From assembly GCF_021190915.1 (NCBI RefSeq), contig NZ_JAIOAP010000018.1, forward strand, positions 1 through 64,000: 64,000 nucleotides of DNA, in the 5' to 3' direction. The notes under the pieces are model-generated. The model saw only the letters and a program-made list of their open reading frames with translations, was not told the origin of the DNA and did not search any database. The DNA comes from Cohnella silvisoli (lineage in GTDB: Bacteria; Bacillota; Bacilli; Paenibacillales; Paenibacillaceae). Shown here one piece after another: positions 56,237-63,584 of this stretch. The translations under genes were made by a program, and so were the position numbers. The first letter of the stretch is position 1; each line of letters begins with the position of its first letter.

Positions 56237-56842
56237 ATGAAGAACTGGGATGAACATTATATAAATGGAAACTTTACAAACTGGGATCTTTCATATCCAT
56301 CGCAAGAGTTGATCGCTTTTATTGCTACTAAGACCTTCCCGAAGAAGAAGGTAGCTTTGGATGTTGGATGCGGGGCTGGTCGCGAAGCCATATTTCTTGC
56401 CCAGCAAGGTTGGGATGTAATTGGGGTGGATATAAGCACCGAGGCTCTTAGAATCGCTGCTGAACGGGCAAAGAAGTTTGGAGTGGAAGTTGACTGGCGT
56501 CAAGGGGATATCTTGAACTTACCAGTGGAGAATAAATTCATAGACTTTGTCAATGATCGTGGCTGCTTTCATTCGATCGTTGAAGAAAACCGGGATCAAT
56601 ATGTCAATGAGATTGCCCGGACTCTCAAACCTGGTGGGATGATGCTATTAAGAGGTTGTCGTGACGAGAAAGAAGAAGGACATTTTGTTCCTGTGACTGA
56701 AGTATCGGTTGACCGATACTTTAGCCAATATTTTGATCGAGGACCGGTGCTACCGTTACAAATGGTCACAGGTCGCGGTTATAACCATGAAGGAATGAAA
56801 GGAAACCTAGTAGTATTGAAGAGAAACAGAAAATATCTTTGA
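56237..56842 (+). CDS. cassette C13: class I SAM-dependent methyltransferase
   Basis: 201 residues. SAM-binding motif I VALDVGCGAGREAIFLAQQG, acidic motif II VIGVDIS, motif for post-I DWRQGDILNLP, and FIDFVNDRGCFHSIVEEN. Resembles TehB/thiopurine-type small-molecule methyltransferases, so detoxification is possible. GTGAGG precedes the ATG. Confidence 0.85.
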   Translation: MKNWDEHYINGNFTNWDLSYPSQELIAFIATKTFPKKKVALDVGCGAGREAIFLAQQGWDVIGVDISTEALRIAAERAKKFGVEVDWRQGDILNLPVENKFIDFVNDRGCFHSIVEENRDQYVNEIARTLKPGGMMLLRGCRDEKEEGHFVPVTEVSVDRYFSQYFDRGPVLPLQMVTGRGYNHEGMKGNLVVLKRNRKYL

Positions 56843-56868
56843 TGGTAATTCAAGAAAGAAGGGGACAT

Positions 56869-57018
56869 CACATAACACCGTATTCGCGCATCGGGCCTGA
56901 TGGCCCTCGGTCCGCAGAAGCAGTTGGCAGGGAAGCAGATTCAGCGGACACACCCGACTCCCTAAGATAAGAGCTATCTAAGGGAGTCGGGCGTCGTGAA
57001 TACGAGAGACGTTAGCTG
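56869..57018 (+). repeat. recombination-site-like repeat N
   Basis: 150 bp. Left CACATAAC pairs exactly with the C13 start GTTATGTG; own right end GTTAGCTG. Inner stem CCCGACTCCCT/AGGGAGTCGGG, top AGATAAGAGCTATCT, second stem GTCCGC/GCGGAC. Confidence 0.87.
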
Positions 57019-57050
57019 AAATTGCATTAATTACATTGTGAGGGATAGTC

Positions 57051-58097
57051 ATGGAGGATATTGTACTAAAGTTTAATCATAGAAGATGTACGTTACTTGA
57101 GAATGAAGTGATTTTAGATATACAACCAATAATCACTGAAGATAATTCTTATTTTGCAATCACGAGAAGCGGTAAGATTTTAGAAATCAACACTAAGGAT
57201 GAATCTTGTAACACTGTATTTTCGATCGACAATGGAGAGTTAGATTTTGATAAGTACGTTTCAATTCTTATTTCGTCAGATAGGAACATTGTCGCAGCAT
57301 TTAATACATTTGGTCGGAATGGATTGGTAATTGATTTAAATATGAATAGAATCATGATGCGATTTAGTAGAGACGAATACCATTATGAGCAGACCATATT
57401 TCCGGTTGCCTTTGTCAAACATAATAATCAAGTACTAATTATACATGGAACTCTGTGGAACAGATTAGACATAACAAATCCACTGACAGGTGAAGTATTA
57501 ACAGCAAGAGAAAATCCGGAAACAACAGAAGAACATTATTTGGATTATTTTCATGGACAACTTTTAATATCTCCTGACCATGAATGGGTAGTAGACAATG
57601 GTTGGGAATGGCATCCACTTGGCTCGGTGACTACTTGGAATCTTAAACAATGGATAATTAATAATAAATGGGAGTCTGAGGATGGAGTAAGTAAGAAAGA
57701 TTTGTGGTGGGGGAAGGAAGACTGGAATGATCCTATTTGTTGGATCAGCAATACCCAAGTTGGTCTTTCAGGGAAGCTCGACATTAGCCTTTTTGATGAG
57801 GAAGATATCTTGAACCATCAAAAAGGAACAGTCTATAGAATATATAATGTAACGGATGGTAGCATTGTAAACGAATTTGAAATATATTATGGAAAATTAT
57901 TTTTCGACACATATTTATTTTGTTCATCTCAGGATAAAGGGTTTCAAATCTATGATCACTCTAATGGAAAAGTTCTTTTTGAGGACAACACAATTAACCC
58001 CGTTATTTACCACAATAAATCTAAAGAATTTATTGAAGTCAAAGATAATGAAATAATGATTTGTCAGCTCCTCGAAGGAGAATGCAACTTCAGCTAA
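57051..58097 (+). CDS. cassette C14: propeller-like hypothetical protein
   Basis: 348 residues after GTGAGGGATAGTC. Repeating beta-strand pattern (SYFAITRSGKILEINT, ISSDRNIVAAFNTFGRNGLV, VVDNGWEWHPLGSVTTWNLK, FCSSQDKGFQIYDHSNGKVL) suggests a WD40-like propeller. Its stop codon TAA is part of the left end of site O (CAGCTAAC), so gene and site overlap by 7 bp. Confidence 0.65.
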   Translation: MEDIVLKFNHRRCTLLENEVILDIQPIITEDNSYFAITRSGKILEINTKDESCNTVFSIDNGELDFDKYVSILISSDRNIVAAFNTFGRNGLVIDLNMNRIMMRFSRDEYHYEQTIFPVAFVKHNNQVLIIHGTLWNRLDITNPLTGEVLTARENPETTEEHYLDYFHGQLLISPDHEWVVDNGWEWHPLGSVTTWNLKQWIINNKWESEDGVSKKDLWWGKEDWNDPICWISNTQVGLSGKLDISLFDEEDILNHQKGTVYRIYNVTDGSIVNEFEIYYGKLFFDTYLFCSSQDKGFQIYDHSNGKVLFEDNTINPVIYHNKSKEFIEVKDNEIMICQLLEGECNFS

Positions 58098-58286
58098 CAC
58101 CATGTTCACGCATCGGGCCATTCGGCCCTCGGTCCGGACTGGAGTTAGATGTGAATTCAAGAATGCAATTGGCAGCAGCAGGGAAGCGGAATCAGCCGGA
58201 CACATCCACACCGAGTAACCGTATCGCGGCCGGACCCTCCGGGTCCTTAACTCGGTGGGACGTCGTGAATACAAGAACGTTATATG
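58091..58286 (+). repeat. recombination-site-like repeat O
   Basis: 196 bp. Left CAGCTAAC pairs exactly with the C14 start GTTAGCTG; own right end GTTATATG. Inner stem CACCGAGT/ACTCGGTG, top GGACCC-TCC-GGGTCC. Confidence 0.88.
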
Positions 58287-58326
58287 AAACCAGCGCTAAA
58301 TACAAATTTTCAGGGAGGGAAAGAAA

Positions 58327-59190
58327 ATGAATTTTGAGAAAGCTGCCAACTTCATTTGGGAAAATGGAAGATTACTTGAGAGAAGAGTATTTGAATATAT
58401 TTTTCTAGGGGGAACAAAAAATAACGTTCTAAATGCAATAAAAGCATATCAGAATGATGATGGTGGATTTGGACATGCTTTGGAACCCGACTTGCGCACA
58501 CCAGAGAGTCAACCTCTCTATACTGGATTTGCGCTAAAATTATTGTATGATTGCGAAATTAAAAATGAAGACCTGACATATAAAGTTATAGACTACGTAT
58601 CAAAAAGTGCTGATTTAGAAACAGGAATCCCAATCATCTTGCCTTCATCCAGTAAATTTCCCAGAGCAGAACATTGGAACAATCCATTATCTGTGGAACC
58701 ATCAATAAGTCAGCTAACTGCATTAGTAGGACTGATTAGGTGGCAAGGAGTGAAGCATCCATGGCTTGATAAAGCAACTGATATTTGTTTAAATGTCATA
58801 TCCTCTCGAAGCGATGACGATGCACATACTATAGCTTCAGCTTTTATTCTGTTAGAAAGTCTACCTCAAATTGAAAAAATAAAGCCATTATTTAACAAAC
58901 TATCTAAGGATCTCTATCAATCAAGATTCTTTTGTTTGGAAGCTCCTCCCCAGCAGTATGGGCTGACACCGTTAGAGATCGCGCCAGTACCTAACTCTTA
59001 TTGCAGAAGTATTTTTTCAGACAAAACGATTATGGATCACCTGAAGGTGTTGGTTTCGCAGCAAGATGAAGATGGTGGCTGGCCTATACTATGGGAACCA
59101 CCCGGGGGAATAGCGTTGAATGAATGGAGAGCATATAGAACATTAATGAATCTAAAAACCTTAAATGCATACAACATGATAAATCATTGA
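58327..59190 (+). CDS. cassette C15: prenyltransferase/squalene-cyclase-fold protein
   Basis: 287 residues after GGGAGGGAAAGAAA. Motifs AYQNDDGGFGHALEPDLRTP and LVSQQDEDGGWPILWEPPGG are the QW-like repeats of alpha/alpha-toroid proteins (prenyltransferase/squalene cyclase superfamily). Too short for a terpene cyclase and without a DXDD motif that I can see, so enzymatic function is open. Confidence 0.7.
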   Translation: MNFEKAANFIWENGRLLERRVFEYIFLGGTKNNVLNAIKAYQNDDGGFGHALEPDLRTPESQPLYTGFALKLLYDCEIKNEDLTYKVIDYVSKSADLETGIPIILPSSSKFPRAEHWNNPLSVEPSISQLTALVGLIRWQGVKHPWLDKATDICLNVISSRSDDDAHTIASAFILLESLPQIEKIKPLFNKLSKDLYQSRFFCLEAPPQQYGLTPLEIAPVPNSYCRSIFSDKTIMDHLKVLVSQQDEDGGWPILWEPPGGIALNEWRAYRTLMNLKTLNAYNMINH

Positions 59191-59216
59191 ACGTAATTCG
59201 AAGAAGGCGCTGGTAT

Positions 59217-59375
59217 CATATAACAATGTGTTCACGCATCGGGGCATACGCCCCTCGGTCCCGGGAGATAAGCCGGAGGAGTGATCGCCGGGACACATCC
59301 GCACCACCTAACCGCATCGCGGCAGCCCTTCGGGCTTAAGGTGGTGGGTCGTCGTGAACACGGAAACGTTATCCG
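59217..59375 (+). repeat. recombination-site-like repeat P
   Basis: 159 bp. Left CATATAAC pairs exactly with the C15 start GTTATATG; flank match 17 of 18. Own right end GTTATCCG. Second stem GTCCCGG/CCGGGAC, changed on both sides relative to GTCCGGC/GCCGGAC. Confidence 0.87.
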
Positions 59376-59439
59376 AAACTAACGCGATACATGAAAATCA
59401 ACAGTAATGAATTTACAAACATACGTTCTATTGTTGGTT

Positions 59440-59492
59440 GAAGAAGAATGGTATAATTAAATCACAATTGAATCTTGGGTGGGCATGGTTTC
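59440..59492 (+). promoter_or_regulatory. toxin-cassette promoter (C16)
   Basis: An extended -10 element TGGTATAAT (about 59450-59458) lies about 60 bp before the toxin ATG, with TTG-rich sequence at the -35 position. The cassette therefore carries its own promoter, unlike most neighbours. The second copy has the same element near 62988-62996. Confidence 0.5.
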
Positions 59493-59513
59493 CCTTCGAA
59501 AGGAGGTGAAGCT

Positions 59514-59609
59514 ATGGAATTAAAGGACGCAATATCGATCATGATACTTTTTGCATCGTTGATTATTGCTCTTTTAACTTACATTGGAAATAACTACAAG
59601 AGAAAGTAA
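59514..59609 (+). CDS. cassette C16: holin-like type I toxin, copy 1
   Basis: 31 residues, MELKDAISIMILFASLIIAL then LTYIGNNYKRK, the pattern of the holin-like toxin family (Hol_Tox, TxpA/BsrG relatives). Very strong ribosome site AAAGGAGGTGAAGCT. Type I toxins of this group are silenced by an antisense RNA overlapping the 3' end; the hairpins downstream (59610-59725) fit such an arrangement. In an array, it would kill or stall cells that lose the cassette. Confidence 0.85.
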   Translation: MELKDAISIMILFASLIIALLTYIGNNYKRK

Positions 59610-59645
59610 AAACCCACCCCAAGGTTGCAGCCGCAGGTGGGTTTT
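59609..59645 (+). terminator. toxin mRNA terminator
   Basis: AAACCCACC (59609-59617) pairs with GGTGGGTTT (59636-59644), continuing into TTTT. The same hairpin occurs after the second toxin copy. Confidence 0.8.
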
Positions 59646-59800
59646 TGCCGTCTAGGACCTAGAAGGGAATAACCCATCCAAGCCAATTGTGTAGCCGAGT
59701 GTTAGCTGCACTCGGCTTCTTTAATAAAATGATACCATAAAAGAAATTAGAAATAAACCATTGGAAAGATACCAAGGGCACGAAAGATACTTGGGTATTT
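59646..59800 (-). ncRNA. candidate antisense antitoxin RNA
   Basis: Downstream of the toxin, AGCCGAGTG-TTAGCTG-CACTCGGCT (about 59692-59716) is a stable hairpin. By analogy with txpA/ratA an antisense RNA would start here on the minus strand and overlap the toxin 3' end. No promoter was convincingly located; inferred. Confidence 0.35.
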
Positions 59801-59816
59801 CAGGGAGGCGTTAATT

Positions 59817-60003
59817 CGTCTAACACCATATTCACGCATCGGGGCATTCGCCCCTCGGTCCGGACCGAAGTTAGAAGAGAATTCGGTGAGGCAATTTCAG
59901 CAGCAGGGAAGCCTAATCAGCCGGACACATTCTCACCACCACATCGCAGCCGCCCCATTGGGGCTTAAGGTGTTGGACGTCGCGAATACAAGAACGTTAT
60001 ATG
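59817..60003 (+). repeat. recombination-site-like repeat Q
   Basis: 187 bp. Left CGTCTAAC, right GTTATATG. The left two thirds are almost identical to site V, but the inner stem is eroded (CACCACC facing GGTGTTGG). The left end pairs better with the C21 start than with its own cassette start (GTTATCCG), pointing to a past exchange or mutation. Confidence 0.82.
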
Positions 60004-60037
60004 AAATCTGAGCAACCCATTAAATAAAGGAGTCATT

Positions 60038-60171
60038 TTGCTAATAGATATATCTCCTGAGCATATTGTAGTCGCTGCTGCGGTTGTATTGAACTTTGGA
60101 AGAGCTTTAAAGAACAAATTGAATATTGTTTAAACCGAAAAGAACCATTTCTTATAGAATTTAATAGCTAA
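60038..60171 (+). pseudogene. cassette C17: NUDIX gene with internal deletion
   Basis: AAAGGAGTCAT then TTG gives LIDISPEHIVVAAAVVL, like the start of the NUDIX protein in C18 (PPKHIVSAAAIVI). In another frame LWKSFKEQIEYCLNRKEPFL-IEFNS matches the C18 C-terminus (WKDFRQRIEYCLRPEIQPFC). About 280 bp including the Nudix box are missing. Confidence 0.75.
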
Positions 60172-60213
60172 GGTAAGGACTTTTTGTAGGTATATCGAGG
60201 AAGGCTCAGACAT

Positions 60214-60363
60214 CAAGTAACAACGTGTTTCAGCTTCGCGGCTGTCGCCGCTCGGTCTGCCAGAAGAATATCAAAGAAGCAGATACAGGCAGACACATCG
60301 ATTCCCCTAAGATAAGAGCTATCTAAGGGGAATGGGACGTCGCGAATATAAGAACGTTAGATG
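60214..60363 (+). repeat. recombination-site-like repeat R
   Basis: 150 bp. Left CAAGTAAC, right GTTAGATG. First hairpin GCGGC-TGTC-GCCGC, second stem GTCTGCC/GGCAGAC, inner stem ATTCCCCT/AGGGGAAT, top AGATAAGAGCTATCT: every stem differs from the majority and every change is paired. Confidence 0.85.
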
Positions 60364-60439
60364 AAACCTACGAAGAGCAATTAAAGTCGAAAATATTTTA
60401 GATCATAAATACATATTAATCTTTTTAAGGAGTAAAGCG

Positions 60440-60865
60440 ATGAATCCACCAAAGCATATCGTTTCGGCAGCTGCAATTGTAATAAATGACAAAAACGAAT
60501 TATTACTTATCAAAGGACCAAGAAGAGGCTGGGAGATGCCTGGTGGTCAAGTGGAAGAAGGAGAATCCTTAACTCATGCTGCAATAAGAGAAACAAAAGA
60601 AGAATCAGGAATAGACATAGAAATTATCAAATTCTGCGGAATATTTCAGAACGTTGGAAATTCAATTTGTAACACCCTGTTTTTAGCGAAGCCAATTGGT
60701 GGTGAATTAATACAAACATCAGAAAGCTTAGAATCGGGCTTCTTTCCGATAGAGGAAGCACTAAAAAGAGTCGAATGGAAAGATTTCAGACAAAGAATCG
60801 AGTACTGTTTAAGACCTGAAATACAACCTTTTTGTATTGAGTTTAATGATGAGAAGAATATTTGA
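60440..60865 (+). CDS. cassette C18: NUDIX hydrolase
   Basis: 141 residues after AAGGAGTAAAGCG. Complete Nudix box GGQVEEGESLTHAAIRETKE-ESGI (G-x5-E-x7-RE-x2-EE-x-G). Hydrolyses nucleoside diphosphates linked to another group; MutT-like cleaning of oxidised nucleotides is one option. C17 is a deleted relative next to it, showing gene-family amplification in the array. Confidence 0.9.
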   Translation: MNPPKHIVSAAAIVINDKNELLLIKGPRRGWEMPGGQVEEGESLTHAAIRETKEESGIDIEIIKFCGIFQNVGNSICNTLFLAKPIGGELIQTSESLESGFFPIEEALKRVEWKDFRQRIEYCLRPEIQPFCIEFNDEKNI

Positions 60866-60890
60866 GGGTATCTCAAGAAGCCGGAGGCAT

Positions 60891-61083
60891 CATCTGACAC
60901 CGTATTCACGCTTCGGGCCATTCGGCCCTAGATCCGGCAGAAGTTAGAAGTAGAATCAAAAAAGCATTTCAGTAGCATGGAAGCATAATCAGCCAGACAC
61001 ACCCGCGCCACCTAACCGCATCACGGCCGGCCACTTCGTGACCTTAAGGTGGTGGGGCGTCGTGAATACAAGAACGTTATGTG
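60891..61083 (+). repeat. recombination-site-like repeat S
   Basis: 193 bp. Left CATCTGAC (a variant with G for A), right GTTATGTG. The left flank pairs with the C18 start GTTAGATG apart from that base. Top GGTCAC-like GGCCAC-TTC-GTGACC. Confidence 0.85.
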
Positions 61084-61121
61084 AAATGACTGTAACTACT
61101 TAAAAATAAAGGAGAATTAAT

Positions 61122-61847
61122 TTGTCTGATCACTGGGAAGTATATCTATCTAAATCCAAAACTGTTGTAAGAGTAGATGTGGGGATAGTTGGAAATGCCC
61201 CTATCGATGGTGCAAAAATATTAATGGAAGTAAACATGAAATCAAGAAGTATATTTTCAAAGAAATTAGATAATGAACTTCTTGGTACAGTTGAAGATGA
61301 AATAGAAAGCCATTTGACAGAACTTGATTATGTAGTTGGTGCCATCACTTATGCAGACTCTAAATCTTTTTACTACTATACAAAGCATAAAGATTCACTT
61401 TTTAATATGCTTAATAAAGCACTTTCGAAATATAAAAAGCTTAAATGTGTAATCTCAATTGGGGAAGATCCAAATTGGGAATTTTATTTAAAAACTTTAT
61501 ATCCAGATGATTTTGAAAAGCAGCGGAAAATAGATAGGGAAGTTGTTGAACAATTAAAAGCAAACAATGATGATCTTCATATACCTCGTGAAATAAACCA
61601 TTGGGTTTATTTTCTAGAAAATAAGAATAGAGAAGACTTTAAAAGAAATCTCGATTCAAATTTCTATAAAATTGTTGAAGAAGGAACACTACAAGAATCG
61701 GAATATCCATATCGATTAATTATCTCACACACAAGTACTGTTGAATTTGAAACAATAAACAAAATTACAACAGAACTACTTAAGAAAACAATAGAAGCCG
61801 ATGGGAATTATGATGGTTGGGAAAGTCCTGTAATAGAAAGTAAGTGA
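61122..61847 (+). CDS. cassette C19: DUF695/RraB-like two-domain protein
   Basis: 241 residues from TTG 61122 after AAGGAGAATTAAT. N-terminal DUF695-like domain (VDVGIVGNAPIDGAKILMEV, FYYYTKHKDSLFNMLNKALS, NWEFYLKTLYPDDFEKQRK) and C-terminal RraB-like domain (DLHIPREINHWVYFLENKNR ending IEADGNYDGWESPVI). RraB in proteobacteria inhibits RNase E; here the partner is unknown. Confidence 0.75.
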   Translation: MSDHWEVYLSKSKTVVRVDVGIVGNAPIDGAKILMEVNMKSRSIFSKKLDNELLGTVEDEIESHLTELDYVVGAITYADSKSFYYYTKHKDSLFNMLNKALSKYKKLKCVISIGEDPNWEFYLKTLYPDDFEKQRKIDREVVEQLKANNDDLHIPREINHWVYFLENKNREDFKRNLDSNFYKIVEEGTLQESEYPYRLIISHTSTVEFETINKITTELLKKTIEADGNYDGWESPVIESK

Positions 61848-61867
61848 TTCAATGAAGTCAGTCACTT

Positions 61868-62033
61868 CTGATAACACCATATTCACGCTTCGGGACATTC
61901 GTCCCTCGGTCCGGCAGAAGGATTTCAGGGAGTGGTTTCAGGCGGACACACCTGCGCGGCTAACTGCGCAAGAGCAGCCGGACCCTTCGGGTCCTTAAGC
62001 CTCTCGGCGTCGTGAATATAAGAACGTTAGCTG
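61868..62033 (+). repeat. recombination-site-like repeat T
   Basis: 166 bp. Left CTGATAAC, right GTTAGCTG. First hairpin GGGAC-ATTC-GTCCC. Inner stem GGCT/AGCC with top GGACCC-TTC-GGGTCC. Confidence 0.85.
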
Positions 62034-62097
62034 AATCAACGAAAAGAACATGGGTATCATTTAGGTAGTTTCACTTAATCCAAAAGGAGGAAAGTCG

Positions 62098-62700
62098 GTG
62101 GGGCTTATACTTGAAGAGAAAACAAGACGAAATATCGAAGATGGCAAGCGAGCTATTTTTACTTTATCTGCTTATACCGATGATTTTCACCCTAATAATG
62201 ACGAAGGCTGTTATACATGTACCATACAGATTTTCGATCCTAATAATAACATTGTGGATGAGTTCTATAGACACTTTTTGGTGAATGATTTTAATGATAA
62301 GTATTACAAACACTTCATTTTGAAATTTTCGAGAGACATAGATTACCGTGAACAATTTAATATCAAGAACGACATAGTAGAAAAACGTAATAAAAATGAA
62401 ATTGACGAAGAACTTGTAAACATAATTGCTAAGCTTAACTTATTGGGACTTAGGACAGAATATTCTTGCCAAGGAACTAAGACTCCGTGGATGGATAGAC
62501 CACATAAAAGTGATGGACACAGTATAACGGCTTATATAACATTCGTAGACAAGTTACCGAACGGGTTCATACAACTGGCAAATAAATTTGAATGTATTGT
62601 AGTTGATTGCATGACGATTCGCTCTAAGAGACGAGATTATAATATTCTATTTCCCGGATGCATGACCGAAATTATTGACAAATGGGAAACAACACGATAA
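62098..62700 (+). CDS. cassette C20: hypothetical protein
   Basis: 200 residues from GTG 62098 with AAAAGGAGGAAAG upstream. A segment AKLNLLGLRTEYSCQGTKTP with paired Cys/His/Trp and TAYITFVDKLPNGFIQL recurs in phage-related proteins of unknown role. No membrane segment. Function not assigned. Confidence 0.6.
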   Translation: MGLILEEKTRRNIEDGKRAIFTLSAYTDDFHPNNDEGCYTCTIQIFDPNNNIVDEFYRHFLVNDFNDKYYKHFILKFSRDIDYREQFNIKNDIVEKRNKNEIDEELVNIIAKLNLLGLRTEYSCQGTKTPWMDRPHKSDGHSITAYITFVDKLPNGFIQLANKFECIVVDCMTIRSKRRDYNILFPGCMTEIIDKWETTR

Positions 62701-62746
62701 AGAAAAAATCGAGAGGTTATGAGTAGCTCGAAGAAGTCGTTGACAT

Positions 62747-62913
62747 CAGCTAACACCGTATTCACGCATCGGGCCGGCATTCGCCGACCCTCGGTCCGCC
62801 CGAGGCATTTCGAGGAAGTGGATTAGGCGGACAACCCTGCGAACCTAACCGCGTCGTGGCCGCCCCGTTGGGGCTTAAAGTTCTCGGGTTCGTGAATACA
62901 ACAACGTTAGACG
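62747..62913 (+). repeat. recombination-site-like repeat U
   Basis: 167 bp. Left CAGCTAAC pairs exactly with the C20 start GTTAGCTG; own right end GTTAGACG. Second stem GTCCGCC/GGCGGAC, inner stem GAAC/GTTC. Confidence 0.86.
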
Positions 62914-63051
62914 AAACTAACGCGAAACATGAAAATCAACAGTAATGAATATACGACCATACGTTCTGCTATTGGTTGGAGAAGAATGGTATAATTAAAT
63001 CACAATTGAATCTTGGGTGGGCATGGTTTCCCTTCGAAAGGAGGTGAAGCT

Positions 63052-63147
63052 ATGGAATTAAAGGACGCAATATCGATCATGATACTTTTTGCATCATTAA
63101 TTATTGCTCTTTTAACTTACATTGGAAATAACTACAAGAGAAAGTAA
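63052..63147 (+). CDS. cassette C21: holin-like type I toxin, copy 2
   Basis: 31 residues identical to the C16 toxin, with the same ribosome site, promoter, terminator (about 63147-63184) and downstream hairpin. The whole cassette of about 440 bp is nearly identical to C16, apart from a few substitutions and a short duplication of CACGAAAG near 63318. Confidence 0.85.
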   Translation: MELKDAISIMILFASLIIALLTYIGNNYKRK

Positions 63148-63364
63148 AAACCCACCCCAAGGTTGCAGCCACAGGTGGGTTTTTGCCGTCTATGACCTAG
63201 AAGGGAATAACCCATCCAAGCCAATTGTGTAGCCGAGTGTTAGCTGCACTCGGCTTCTTTAATAAAATGATACCATAAAAGAAATTAGAAATAAACCATT
63301 GGAAAGACACCAAGGTCACGAAAGGCACGAAAGATACTTGGGTATTTCAGGGATGCGTTAACTT

Positions 63365-63559
63365 CGTCTAACACCATATTCACGCATCGGGGTATTCGCC
63401 CCTCGGTCCGGACCGAAGTTAGAAGAGGATTCGGTGAGGCAATTTCAGCAGCAGGGAAGCCTAATCAGCCGGACATACCCGCACCACCCAACCGCGTCGC
63501 GGCCAGTCACATCGTTCCTTTAGGATGGTGGGGCGTCGTGAATACCAGAACGTTATCTG
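63365..63559 (+). repeat. recombination-site-like repeat V
   Basis: 195 bp. Left CGTCTAAC pairs exactly with the C21 start GTTAGACG (flank 16 of 18). Own right end GTTATCTG. Near-identical to site Q in the left two thirds. Confidence 0.87.
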
Positions 63560-63584
63560 AAATATGACGAAAAGAGGAAAGATC

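Noticed and set aside
46657..63559. The repeats as a CRISPR array
   Set aside because: Units are 148-196 bp, imperfect, structured, and separated by whole genes of varied length; there are no short uniform spacers or cas genes.
46657..63559. The repeats as simple REP/BIME-type or terminator elements
   Set aside because: Each lies once between same-direction genes, has fixed polarity, box-like ends and cassette-specific complementarity extending into the gene flanks, which REP elements lack.
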